Below are positions 29,358-39,116 of a DNA stretch of 64,000 bases, piece after piece. How positions within the stretch are numbered: the first letter of the stretch is position 1; each line of letters starts with the position of its first letter. Source of the stretch: an uncultured Gammaproteobacteria bacterium (GTDB lineage: Bacteria; Pseudomonadota; Gammaproteobacteria; Pseudomonadales; Azotimanducaceae). The notes beneath the pieces were generated by a model that saw only the letters and a program-made list of their open reading frames with translations, did not search any database and had not been told where the DNA came from. The stretch covers positions 20,813-84,812 of the forward strand of contig CAJXAC010000002.1 in assembly GCA_913050035.1 (NCBI GenBank). Direction: 5' to 3'. A program made the position numbers and the translations under genes.

Positions 29358-30476
29358 CTACGCAGCGTTGGTCTGTTCGTAGGCTGTGATCAACTTGTCC
29401 TGCCAGTAGCCTTCGCTACCTATGTTGACGCTGAGCAATTTCGCCCGGCGATAATAAAACTGACAATCGAATTCCCAGGTAAAGCCCATGCCGCCATGGG
29501 TTTGAACATTTTCTTCCGCGGCGTGCACCGCCGCCTGGATAGCACCTACCCGAGCGGTCGCTGCCGCCAGCGCCAGTTCAGCACTGCCGCTGTCCAGCGC
29601 CCACGCGCCGTAGTAACAGTTGCTGCGCGCCAGCGTATTCTTCACATACATGCCGGCAAGCTTGTGTTTGATCGCCTGATAGGACGCGATCGAGCGGCCA
29701 AAGGCATAACGGCCCATGGCGTAATCGCGTGCTTGCTCAAGTGCTGCATCAGCCAGGCCTACCTGTTCCCAAGCAAACAGGACCGCTGCTCGATCGAGCA
29801 AACTTTCCATTGCTGTCCATCCGGACCCTTCGCCGCCCAGCAATTCAGACTGAGCATTAGCAAACTCAATGGCTGCATGACCGCGCGTGAAGTCCAGCGT
29901 ACGCACCGCTTCTCGGCTTACGCCAGCTTGATCCAGTTCAACCAGGTGCAAGCTCGCCCCATCGCCTTGATCGCTAGCGGCGACGACAACAGCAAAGTTC
30001 GCAATACCGCCATCTGCGACAGGTATTTTACGACCTGTGACGGCGCCACCAGAAGCAGAAGTCTTAAGATTGCTGGCCGCGGGCCGGCCATTGCCTTCGG
30101 CCAAGGCAAAGGTGCCGATGGCCTCGCCACTGGCCAGCATTGGCAGCCACTTTTCTTTCTGCTCTTGGCTACCCAGCATCAGCAGCGCTTCAGTAGCCAG
30201 ATAAACCGAAGAACTGAAGGGAATCGGTGCTGCCGCACGGCCCAATTCCTCAGCAATGACTACTAATTCGAGGTAAGACAGTCCGAGACCGCCAAATTCT
30301 TCTGGAATCACCGTTGCGGTCCAACCCATCTCCACGACCTTTTGCCACAACTCTGCATCGTATTCAGCGTCGCCATCCAATACTTTACGGACTGCGGCGG
30401 GCGGACAGTTGTCCGCCAAAAACCCGCGCGCCTGTTCACGCAGAAGCTCTTGTTCGTCAGAAAATTCAAAATCCAT
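29358..30476 (-). CDS. acyl-CoA dehydrogenase family protein
   Basis: MDFEFSDEQELLREQARGFLADNCP; QTHGGMGFTWEFDCQFYYRRAKLL; ATG at 30476 preferred over 30617. Confidence 0.92.
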   Translation of the reverse strand: MDFEFSDEQELLREQARGFLADNCPPAAVRKVLDGDAEYDAELWQKVVEMGWTATVIPEEFGGLGLSYLELVVIAEELGRAAAPIPFSSSVYLATEALLMLGSQEQKEKWLPMLASGEAIGTFALAEGNGRPAASNLKTSASGGAVTGRKIPVADGGIANFAVVVAASDQGDGASLHLVELDQAGVSREAVRTLDFTRGHAAIEFANAQSELLGGEGSGWTAMESLLDRAAVLFAWEQVGLADAALEQARDYAMGRYAFGRSIASYQAIKHKLAGMYVKNTLARSNCYYGAWALDSGSAELALAAATARVGAIQAAVHAAEENVQTHGGMGFTWEFDCQFYYRRAKLLSVNIGSEGYWQDKLITAYEQTNAA

Positions 30477-30741
30477 AATCGCCTTCCCCAATGTTGTTTT
30501 CGCTGACTTAGCCTCGCGCCAGTCCCTCAAGCGAACGACGGAATATAACAGAGCCTCGAGAGCTTTGACTATGCGCGCGATCAGCATCTGAGTGCTTGTC
30601 TCAATTACATCGCACATCTCATGAATATGGCCGTGACCACCACTAGAACGCAGTCAACTGTAGGACGCGGCATTCTTCGATGGAAATAAATTTACTTGGG
30701 TTGCCGTTTTTATCTGCGTCTAATCTCTCTAGAATCGCGAC

Positions 30742-32697
30742 ATGCATTCGCCAGACTTCAGCACCCATGGTTTTTTACGCGTCGCCGCAGCCACCCCTGT
30801 GGTCAGCATCGCTGATCCGATGGCAAACGCCGAAGCAATACTCATAGAACTGCAAGACCTGGCACAACAACACGTAGCCATCGCTGTTTTTCCGGAACTC
30901 TGCCTCAGCGGCTATTCCGCAGAAGACCTGTTCTTTACCGAGAATTTACTCGGCGATTGCCGCAAGGCTCTAGCACTACTGGTTAAGCGCTCTGATCTAC
31001 CCCTATGCGCTGTGGGCATTCCATGGCGTCTAGCCGATGGCCGGCTACTGAACTGCGCCGCACTTATCGGCAACGGCAAAGTGTTGGGTATGGTGCCTAA
31101 ATCCGTGCAGCCGAATTATGGTGAGTTTTACGATCAGCGGTGGTTCGTATCAGGCCATGGGATCAACGAAACAGAGGTTACTGCTGACCTTGGCAGCTTT
31201 CAGATACGCCGCGATCAACTATTTAACGTAGGCGGCCATTTGGTTGGCGTAGAGATTTGCGAAGACTTGTGGGCACCAATCAATCCGGGCAGCTTGGCGG
31301 CTCTGGCTGGCGCCCAAGTGATTCTTAATCTCTCGGCCAGTAACGAGCTCATCAGCAAAGCCGACTATCGCCGCGAATTAGTGCGCATGACCAGCGCCAA
31401 GAATTTGTGCGGCTATGTCTATGCAAGCGCCGGGGCCAACGAATCCAGCAAAGACCTGGTATTCGGCGGTCATCGAATGATCGCCGAAGCCGGCCAGCTA
31501 ATCGCAGACAGCGAGCGCTTTAGCTTGCAGGCAGCCACGCTGATAGCAGAAATTGATACCCAATGGTTGCAACATGACCGTGCCCAGAACACGACCTTTG
31601 CTCAAGCAGAGCGGCCCAGTGCCTATCGCATCGCTTCTGGCGCTGATACTTTGCCGCCATTACCGCAACTGCAACGCGAGTACCCAAGACAACCCTTTGT
31701 GCCGGCAGATGAGCATGAACTAGAGGCTCGGGCAGCGGAGATTATGCAAATTCAAGCCACTGGATTAGCGCGCCGCTTGCAGGCTGCGCGCAGCAGCACG
31801 CTGGTGATCGGCTTGTCTGGCGGTCTCGACTCAACGCTTGCATTTCTCGTGGCGGTAGACGCCCTGCACAAGCTCAACCTAGATATGGGCCGCTTGCATG
31901 CCATCACCATGCCGGGGCCTGGCACAAGCACGGGCACCTTGAGTAATGCCCAAGATTTGGCCGCAACCGCAGGCGCTAAGTTTTTGGAGGTGCCCATTCA
32001 TGCTGCGGTCGAGCAACACCTTGCCGACCTACGTCACGAGGGTGACTTCGATGTGGTATTCGAAAATGCTCAGGCGCGGGAGCGCACCCAAATTTTGTTT
32101 AATTATGCCAACAAAGAAAGTGGCATAGTCGTTGGGACCGGCGACCTCAGTGAATTAGCACTAGGCTGGTGCACCTTCAATGCAGACCATATGGCGAACT
32201 ACAACGTCAACGCCAGTGTGCCAAAAACCTTAATTGCTTACTTAGTGCGCTGGTACGCCCAGCATCGAGCGTCGGCACACTCTGAATTAGCTGACGTTCT
32301 AAACAGGGTGTTGGATACTCCGATCAGCCCCGAGCTGGTTCCCCCTCAGGATGATGAAATCAGCCAATTGACGGAATCGATAGTTGGTCCTTACGAGCTG
32401 CACGACTTTTTCCTGTTTCACTTTCTGCGCCACGGCAGCCGGCCAAAGAAGATTTTCGATCTTGCACAACGCAGTTTTGCTGGGGTTTATAACGAGGGCG
32501 AAATTAGCCATTGGCTACGACAATTTTTTCAACGCTTCATAAGCCAGCAATTCAAACGCTCGACCCTACCGCCTGGGCCAAAGGTTGGCAGCGTTAGTCT
32601 TTCGCCTCGTGGCGATTGGCGTATGCCCGACGAAGCCACGGCCAAGGCATGGCTCGATGAAATCGACCAAATCCAATCCAATGAGACCAATGTATGA
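30742..32697 (+). CDS. nadE: glutamine-dependent NAD+ synthetase
   Basis: N-terminal nitrilase/glutaminase domain plus LVIGLSGGLDSTLAFLVA, GTGDLSELALGWCTFNADHMANYNVNASVPKTL. Confidence 0.96.
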   Translation: MHSPDFSTHGFLRVAAATPVVSIADPMANAEAILIELQDLAQQHVAIAVFPELCLSGYSAEDLFFTENLLGDCRKALALLVKRSDLPLCAVGIPWRLADGRLLNCAALIGNGKVLGMVPKSVQPNYGEFYDQRWFVSGHGINETEVTADLGSFQIRRDQLFNVGGHLVGVEICEDLWAPINPGSLAALAGAQVILNLSASNELISKADYRRELVRMTSAKNLCGYVYASAGANESSKDLVFGGHRMIAEAGQLIADSERFSLQAATLIAEIDTQWLQHDRAQNTTFAQAERPSAYRIASGADTLPPLPQLQREYPRQPFVPADEHELEARAAEIMQIQATGLARRLQAARSSTLVIGLSGGLDSTLAFLVAVDALHKLNLDMGRLHAITMPGPGTSTGTLSNAQDLAATAGAKFLEVPIHAAVEQHLADLRHEGDFDVVFENAQARERTQILFNYANKESGIVVGTGDLSELALGWCTFNADHMANYNVNASVPKTLIAYLVRWYAQHRASAHSELADVLNRVLDTPISPELVPPQDDEISQLTESIVGPYELHDFFLFHFLRHGSRPKKIFDLAQRSFAGVYNEGEISHWLRQFFQRFISQQFKRSTLPPGPKVGSVSLSPRGDWRMPDEATAKAWLDEIDQIQSNETNV

Positions 32698-33614
32698 GAT
32701 TCCAGCTGCTGTTATTTCTATCCTGCTTTCTCGCAGCGCCCGCAGCCTTTAGCGACAGCGCGCACTGCGGCGACGAGGGTATCTGGATCGAAATTCTCGG
32801 TGCAGGCAGCGGCGAACTTTCCGATGGCCAAGGCCCACCGAGTTTTCTAGTCTGGCAAGACAATGTCGCACGCTTGCTTATCGACACCGGTTCTGGCTCC
32901 TCTGTCGGATTTGATCGTTCCGGCGCAGACATTAACGATATAGAGGTAATTGCCCTCACCCAACTCCATGCAGACAATAGCGTCGATCTACCAGCCTATC
33001 TTGCCGGTGCATTAGCCGCAGACCGCAGCAGCACCCTGACCATCCTTGGTCCCGACAGCAATACAGATGAATTCGTCGACACCGAAACATTCGTCCAACG
33101 CCTAATCGGTAATCAGGGCGCGTTCTCCCATCTGTCCGGCTTATTACGACCATCCGCTCCGGACGGTTTCCGGGTGAAAGTAAGCAATGTCCCCGCTGTC
33201 GGCTCTCGCAAGTGGTCACGCTACCGAAGCGCAAATGTTCGGTTGATGGCTGTGCCCGTGCAGCACAGTAATGTTCCTACCATCGCCTGGCGGGTGGAAA
33301 TAGGCGACCAAGTGGCTGTCTTTGCAGGGGACTTCAATAACGACAAAAACATTATCGGCACATTTGCAGCCGACGCAGATGCTCTTGTTGCGAGTCATGC
33401 GATCCCAGAAGTCAGTCGCGGCGCCCTGAGAGATGCCTTTGCGCTGCCCTCGGAACTGGGCAAAGTTGCCGCTGCAGCTGATGCTCGTATGCTGATCCTC
33501 GCCCATCGCACCAATCGCACACGCGGCCGCGAGAGCCTAAGTCGTGCGGCCATCGAAGAGTCTTACAACGGCAGCGTGCTGTTCGCTAATGACGGCGAAT
33601 GCTGGGGCCTCTAG
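32694..33614 (+). CDS. metallo-beta-lactamase-fold protein with degenerate metal motif, signal peptide
   Basis: LLIDTGSG, ALTQLHADNSVDLPAYL in place of THxHxDH, VFAGDFNNDKN; ATGA overlap with nadE. Confidence 0.75.
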   Translation: MRFQLLLFLSCFLAAPAAFSDSAHCGDEGIWIEILGAGSGELSDGQGPPSFLVWQDNVARLLIDTGSGSSVGFDRSGADINDIEVIALTQLHADNSVDLPAYLAGALAADRSSTLTILGPDSNTDEFVDTETFVQRLIGNQGAFSHLSGLLRPSAPDGFRVKVSNVPAVGSRKWSRYRSANVRLMAVPVQHSNVPTIAWRVEIGDQVAVFAGDFNNDKNIIGTFAADADALVASHAIPEVSRGALRDAFALPSELGKVAAAADARMLILAHRTNRTRGRESLSRAAIEESYNGSVLFANDGECWGL

Positions 33615-34921
33615 GGTGCCCCGGCGTGAAGGTAATCTATAGCTAATTGGGTCATGGCCTGCACTGCTGGCGCGAACGCAGCTTCATCGACATAGAAAAA
33701 CGGCGAGTGATTAGGAATCGCTTGGGCAGCGCTCAGTTCTGGTGGCCGTCCACCGATAAAGAAGAAAAATCCGGGCACCTGCTCTTGATAAAAAGAAAAG
33801 TCCTCCGCTCCAGTCACGCGGGGTGATTCAAAAACTGACTGCTCGCCATATATCCGCTCTAGCGTCGGCACCATCTGTCGGGTCAACAACGGATCGTTAA
33901 ACGTAACCGGCACTCCGGGGTCAATCTCCACCGTGGCAACTGCCCCCATTCCTGTCGCAGTTTGCTCAGCGATGGCGCGGATCTTTTTGTGAATAGAACT
34001 GCGCACCCCGGCATCAAATGTACGAATCGTGCCACTCAGTGTGGCCGTTTCTGGGACGATATTGTTACGCACACCAGCGGTAAAGGAGCCTACAGTAACC
34101 ACGGCTGGGTGCTGGGTGATATCAATCTGCCTACTGACGATGGTTTGTAAGCTGTTAATGATCTGTGCGCCTACCACAATAGGATCAACGCCGGCCCAAG
34201 GACGCGCGCCGTGGGTTTGCTTGCCTTGTATCTGAACATCAAAACGCTGGGCACTGGCCATAAAACCAAGGGATCGATAACTTGCTGTGCCGACCTCACC
34301 GCCTTGGGAGATATGTAAACCCATGACCGCGTCGACATCAGGGTTTTTCAATACGCCCTCAGCGATCATGAGTTTCGCACCACCCTCCTCACCCTTGGGA
34401 GCACCTTCTTCAGCCGGTTGGAAGATAAATTTCACCGTACCTGGAAGCCGGTCACGCATACCAGCAAGAATTTCTGCTGCACCCATGAGAATGGCCATGT
34501 GGGTGTCATGGCCACACGCATGCATAACACCCACCTCGCGCCCTTCGTATTCACTGCGCTGAATCGAGGCATAGGGCAGGCCAGTCCTTTCGACCACAGG
34601 TAAACCGTCCATATCTGCTCGGAGCGCTACTACGGGTCCGGGTAAGCCGCCTTTCAGCAGGCCAACTACGCCAGTCTTAGCCACCCCAGTTGTAACCTCC
34701 ATACCCAGATCACGTAGATGTTCGGCAATAACCTTGGCGGTGCGAAACTCTCTATTCGACAGTTCAGCATGCTCATGGAAATCTCGACGCCAACTGATAA
34801 CGTCGTCAATCACGGCATCAACTTCGCGCTTAATCTCTGTATTCGCAATAGCAGTTGCGCTTGAGAGTGAAAGCCAGGCCGCTATCACAGCAACCATTAA
34901 GCCAAGGAATTTCATAGCCAC
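33611..34921 (-). CDS. M20 family amidohydrolase (hippurate hydrolase-like), signal peptide
   Basis: VALRADMDGLPVVE; HACGHDTHMAILMGAA; FQPAEEGAPKGEEGGAKLMI; VTGAEDFSFYQ. Confidence 0.94.
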   Translation of the reverse strand: MAMKFLGLMVAVIAAWLSLSSATAIANTEIKREVDAVIDDVISWRRDFHEHAELSNREFRTAKVIAEHLRDLGMEVTTGVAKTGVVGLLKGGLPGPVVALRADMDGLPVVERTGLPYASIQRSEYEGREVGVMHACGHDTHMAILMGAAEILAGMRDRLPGTVKFIFQPAEEGAPKGEEGGAKLMIAEGVLKNPDVDAVMGLHISQGGEVGTASYRSLGFMASAQRFDVQIQGKQTHGARPWAGVDPIVVGAQIINSLQTIVSRQIDITQHPAVVTVGSFTAGVRNNIVPETATLSGTIRTFDAGVRSSIHKKIRAIAEQTATGMGAVATVEIDPGVPVTFNDPLLTRQMVPTLERIYGEQSVFESPRVTGAEDFSFYQEQVPGFFFFIGGRPPELSAAQAIPNHSPFFYVDEAAFAPAVQAMTQLAIDYLHAGAP

Positions 34922-35216
34922 ACTCCGTAAATGATCTCTGGGCCTTCAGTTTTAAACTGCACCACTCCGCACCCGCTTGATTAGTTAACTTTTGATAAAC
35001 ATATAACGCCGACGGGATTATGGATCTTTAATCCCAGATAACCCGATCACTGCGAAGCGTCGGCTTTGCAATCGACGGAAAAGCTAAAATATGAAGGTAA
35101 ATCTCGTAGGTTCGCAGTCGTGTGCTAGAGCTTAGCACCAGCGCGGGCGCTTCCCCTAGATCAAATTGAATAGTCAACTTTTTGCTAACTTTAGTAGCTG
35201 GAGGGGCTTTGAGCCT

Positions 35217-35534
35217 TTAACTTCCTTGATAGCCCAGCCGTTGCTGCATCTCGGCTTCAAACTCGGGGAAGTAACGCGCTATGTCCGGAAGGTCAAAGGT
35301 CTTGAGTATCGCCGTATTCGGTTCGCGCTCCAGGAGAAACTGAAACGCATTCAACAATACCCATTCATGGGTCGTAGTCGCGCCACATAATTTGCGGTAA
35401 TAGGCCTGAGACATATGTACGCGATGCACGGTCTCGTCGGTAATGTTGATCTCACCACGCTGTAACTCGCTGCTTACCCGCTGCCCGACCACCACTTCAT
35501 AGACATCTGCCTCAACCATATTCACACTGATCAT
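35217..35534 (-). CDS. hypothetical protein (about 105 aa)
   Basis: Start refined to MISVNMVEADVYEV at 35534 to avoid overlap with the divergent thioesterase. Confidence 0.5.
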   Translation of the reverse strand: MISVNMVEADVYEVVVGQRVSSELQRGEINITDETVHRVHMSQAYYRKLCGATTTHEWVLLNAFQFLLEREPNTAILKTFDLPDIARYFPEFEAEMQQRLGYQGS

Positions 35535-35570
35535 GGTGTCTAACCTCTCCAACGCTCGCGAGCCAAAACT

Positions 35571-36026
35571 ATGACCGAACTCCACGACCTTTGTACAGAT
35601 TTGCAGGCCATCTGGTACCAACAAATTCCACTGTCCAAAGCCATGGACATGCGCATTGTGGACTTTGCTGATAATACGCTGACTTGCTGCGCCAGTTTGG
35701 CACCTAACGTTAATGTACATGGCACCGCTTTCGCCGGCAGTCTATATGCCGTTCAGGCTCTAACCGGCTGGGGCATGATGCATTTACAGCTGCAGTTGCA
35801 CGAGCTTGATGCATCCATTGTTATTGCCAACGGCCAGATTGATTACGCTAAACCCGTGGCCGAGGAAATTGTCGTGAGTTGTTCTTTTGCCGGCCAAGAG
35901 GCGGCAATGGACAATCTGCAAAAATCCGGCAAAGGGCGTTTTCAACTCACTAGCAAAGTGCAGCTCAGTGACGGCTCGAGCGCTGGAAGTTTCTCCGGCC
36001 TTTACGCGGTGCGCCTTAACCGATGA
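35571..36026 (+). CDS. YiiD C-terminal-type thioesterase domain protein
   Basis: NVNVHGTAFAGSLYAVQALTGWGMMHLQL hotdog motif. Confidence 0.8.
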   Translation: MTELHDLCTDLQAIWYQQIPLSKAMDMRIVDFADNTLTCCASLAPNVNVHGTAFAGSLYAVQALTGWGMMHLQLQLHELDASIVIANGQIDYAKPVAEEIVVSCSFAGQEAAMDNLQKSGKGRFQLTSKVQLSDGSSAGSFSGLYAVRLNR

Positions 36027-36619
36027 CGTAGTGCAACCACCACTCTGAGCATGAACGCCAGCACCCCCGCTGCGGTCAAAGCGACATAGGTCGGATCGCC
36101 AGCAGTCAGAGCAATGCCGATAAAAGCTTGCATGAAGACCAACCACAGATAGTGCATACCGAATCGATGCAGCCGCGACCACCAGCGCCCTAAACGTTGC
36201 TGCGCAGCTCGATTACTAGTCAAGGCCATGACCCAAATACATAGGTAGGCAAAGCCACCAAAGATCGCTGTAACGGCTTCCAGCACGGCTTCGGTTAGCG
36301 CAAATAACGCGACAATGTAGGCAAAGTGCACTGTATGCACGAGTGCGGCCGTGAGACCAAGGTAACGCCGGTTTACCATCAACCATCGCCCTCTGCCCGT
36401 GAGCTTGTGCCATGGACGTGCAACATACGCCAGTAGCAACGCGATAAACGCAAGTCGCGCACTGACACGTAAGGCATAACCCAGTTCATCAGCTTGGCTG
36501 CCGTCCGGACCTAGCCACAACGGGACCATCGTCAGTATCCCGCTGGTGAAGACAATCCACCAACCGTTGAATATGGCTAGATTACCCGTCTCTGTTGCTT
36601 GTGCTGGCCTCAGCCCCAT
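36002..36619 (-). CDS. ferric reductase-like transmembrane protein
   Basis: About 6 TM segments; RRYLGLTAALVHTVHFAYIVAL; RLHRFGMHYLWLVFM. Confidence 0.65.
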   Translation of the reverse strand: MGLRPAQATETGNLAIFNGWWIVFTSGILTMVPLWLGPDGSQADELGYALRVSARLAFIALLLAYVARPWHKLTGRGRWLMVNRRYLGLTAALVHTVHFAYIVALFALTEAVLEAVTAIFGGFAYLCIWVMALTSNRAAQQRLGRWWSRLHRFGMHYLWLVFMQAFIGIALTAGDPTYVALTAAGVLAFMLRVVVALRHRLRRTA

Positions 36620-36962
36620 CTTTCTCGTCCGCAGATAATTTAAAGATCAGCGTGCTGACTTGCCCTTCCGCTAGGACCGGCGTGCCGCTACGCTGCATGG
36701 GCAAAAATTGCCAATCGCGCACAGCCGCTATAGCCGCATTATCAAATACACCCGCCGGTTCGGAATTGATCACACGCACGTTATCTACATTACCGCTAGC
36801 CGTTACGTCGTAGGCAAGAGTAACGAAACCCTCAAGGCGCTGAACCCGCGCAGATTGCGGATAAACCGGACCTTCGGCCACAAACAGCATAGGCGGGCGG
36901 TTGGGTGTTGCACAGCCAAATAGACCGAACCACAACAGGAAAGGCCCTAAACACTTATGCAC
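36582..36962 (-). CDS. lipoprotein consisting essentially of a TonB C-terminal-like domain
   Basis: Lipobox LFGC; GPVYPQSARVQRLEGFVTLAYDVTASGNVDNVRVINSEPAGVFDNAAIAAVRDWQFLP. Confidence 0.75.
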   Translation of the reverse strand: MHKCLGPFLLWFGLFGCATPNRPPMLFVAEGPVYPQSARVQRLEGFVTLAYDVTASGNVDNVRVINSEPAGVFDNAAIAAVRDWQFLPMQRSGTPVLAEGQVSTLIFKLSADEKDGAEASTSNRDG

Positions 36963-37748
36963 CTAGGTCACCAAAAATTGCCGCTGTGGATCATTTGCTG
37001 GTTGCGGTGCACCACCACGAGGATGAATCATCGCGCCATCCGGCGCATATTGCAGAATATAGGTCTTACGGATGCCTTGGGTGAGATTCGGGCCTGTACG
37101 GTGGGGTGTCAGGCTTGAGAAAACCGCCACCGAACCCGCTTTCACCTCCAGTGGCAGGGCATCTTGTGGATGCTCGGCCAAACACTGAAACCCAATGGAG
37201 GTCCAGTCATGATGCAGTGTGCCGTTGATGTGCTGACCAGGTGCTATCCATGGACAGCCGTTGTCTATTGTCGCGTCGGTAAGTGCGATCCAACATGTCA
37301 AATACTGCTGCGGCTGCACATAGTTGTAGCCATTATCTTGGTGCCATGGAAAATCTTCTCGCGTGCCTGGTCGCTTATATACCAACTGATCCCAGTACAA
37401 ACGCACCTCAGGGCCGATCAGATCTTGCACCAGATCGCGCATCACCGGATGCTGCGCAAAACGACGGGCTTGCTCTGAAACCATTACCGCGTGCGCCCGA
37501 AAAACGATTTCATCGGGTCGAGCGATGGTCGGCTGATTCGGATCTATGTCCTGTAAATCCGCATTACTCTGCGCCTCCAGAGGGTCTAGCTCTGCCAACA
37601 AATCCGCAACCTCTGTCGGTGAGAATGCATCTGGCAACACAAAGCCACCGATTTCAGCGTAGGCGTCCGCCTGCTCTTGAGTTAAATAACGCAGCGGTCC
37701 AGGCGCTCTCTGCCAAGAAAATTCTTGGTTTAATGGATGCAACTTCAT
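36963..37748 (-). CDS. phytanoyl-CoA dioxygenase family protein
   Basis: FPWHQDNGYNYVQPQQYLTCWIALTDATIDNGCPWIAPGQH; H-x-D plus distal His. Confidence 0.9.
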   Translation of the reverse strand: MKLHPLNQEFSWQRAPGPLRYLTQEQADAYAEIGGFVLPDAFSPTEVADLLAELDPLEAQSNADLQDIDPNQPTIARPDEIVFRAHAVMVSEQARRFAQHPVMRDLVQDLIGPEVRLYWDQLVYKRPGTREDFPWHQDNGYNYVQPQQYLTCWIALTDATIDNGCPWIAPGQHINGTLHHDWTSIGFQCLAEHPQDALPLEVKAGSVAVFSSLTPHRTGPNLTQGIRKTYILQYAPDGAMIHPRGGAPQPANDPQRQFLVT

Positions 37749-37814
37749 GTTTTAAGCATGACACTAGGGCGGCATATAATCCAACAACGACAGGAAAACG
37801 ACTGGCGCTGCAAC

Positions 37815-38066
37815 ATGGACGAATCAGACCAATCTTCAAGCCAGGAACCTGAGCAGGAAAACGAAAAGTTACCGCCGCTAACTTTTTTACAAATGCTCGG
37901 TAGCACTTTTTCTGCAGCATTCGGCGTGCAATCCCAGCGCAACCGCGAGCGCGACTTCAGCCGCGGCAAAGCGGGGCACTTTATCCTGATGGGTATCGGT
38001 TTTACTGCCGCCTTCGTGATAACTATCGTGCTGGTCGTAAAACTGGTTTTAGCGCAGCTGACCTGA
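37815..38066 (+). CDS. DUF2970 domain small membrane protein
   Basis: LTFLQMLGSTFSAAFGVQSQRNRERDFSRGKAGHFILMGI then a TM segment. Confidence 0.8.
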   Translation: MDESDQSSSQEPEQENEKLPPLTFLQMLGSTFSAAFGVQSQRNRERDFSRGKAGHFILMGIGFTAAFVITIVLVVKLVLAQLT

Positions 38067-39116
38067 CTTAACATGTTCGGATAGTTGCGCTAGCGCACAT
38101 TCAAACAGCTGCGCCCGCAGCCCATTAAATTGCTGCAGCAGGGTAAATTGCTCAGCCGCTCGGTGCAGATTTTCACCGCGCTGGGAAACTCGAAAATACT
38201 CGTCACCACGCAGGTGGTCGATTAGGAACCGCACGCCAAGAGTGAATGCGATATACGCAGGTGCGATGCTCATTTGTTGAGCTGTTATTTGGGCCGTTTG
38301 CCCGAAAATTCCACGACCGCAACTGAAACCTTTTACACAGGCTTGGAATAGCTCTAGTTCCACGCTGCCATGACTAAACGCGACCGAGCGTACTAGGTCG
38401 CCAAAGTCCCAAGCCCAATGCCCGGGACCCACGGTATCTAAATCTATCACCGCTAGCGCCTGATCTTTATCGTCGTGAAATAGCACATTATTTATTTTAC
38501 AGTCGCCATGAATGAACCCGCGCGACGGACCAAGTGCCGTAACCAAATCCAGATTAGCCTCAATAACTGCGGCTAGATCGGCCGGTACTACGTCAGTTGA
38601 GCTTGCTTGCACGCACCGTCGATAACTTTCTATATAGCCGGACAATTCCAAAAAGCCGGGAATAGGCGGTCGCCAAGAGTGCGGTTGAAAGCCGGCTAAA
38701 CTGCGCTGAAACGAACCAAACGCATGGGCCGCAGACTCCACTTGCTGCAAATTTTTAAACGGATCTAGTACGCGGCTACGCTCTATATATCGCCAAGCGC
38801 GCCAAGTTTGGTGACCGACCGAATGTAAAATACTCCCAAGCCTAGTAGGCAGAGCATCGGCAACAACAAAGGCGTTTGTGTATTCACGATCCCCAGCAAG
38901 ATGCTGAAGCAGCACAGGCATTTGCTGAGCCATCTGCTGCACATCTGCAAATACTGTTTGATTCACCAACTGCAATACGAACCGTTCGTCGGTTTTTGCT
39001 ACTTGGGCTAAAAAGGTCTGATGTATATGGCCATCACCCAGGGGGCTGATCTCCGTCTCACCCCACCAGGCCGAAGCTGCTTGCGCTGCCAGTTTAGTGC
39101 CCGCCTTTAAACTCAC
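38049..39116 (-). CDS. phosphotransferase, N-acetylhexosamine kinase (NahK)-like
   Basis: RGFIHGDCKINNVLFHDD...AVIDLDTVGPGHWAWDFGDLVRS; 4-nt overlap with GH20 gene. Confidence 0.78.
   Translation of the reverse strand: MSLKAGTKLAAQAASAWWGETEISPLGDGHIHQTFLAQVAKTDERFVLQLVNQTVFADVQQMAQQMPVLLQHLAGDREYTNAFVVADALPTRLGSILHSVGHQTWRAWRYIERSRVLDPFKNLQQVESAAHAFGSFQRSLAGFQPHSWRPPIPGFLELSGYIESYRRCVQASSTDVVPADLAAVIEANLDLVTALGPSRGFIHGDCKINNVLFHDDKDQALAVIDLDTVGPGHWAWDFGDLVRSVAFSHGSVELELFQACVKGFSCGRGIFGQTAQITAQQMSIAPAYIAFTLGVRFLIDHLRGDEYFRVSQRGENLHRAAEQFTLLQQFNGLRAQLFECALAQLSEHVKSGQLR

Noticed and set aside
29139-30266. 375-aa plus-strand ORF opposite two acyl-CoA dehydrogenase genes
   Set aside because: Antisense to two conserved genes and their intergenic gap; no family signature in the translation.
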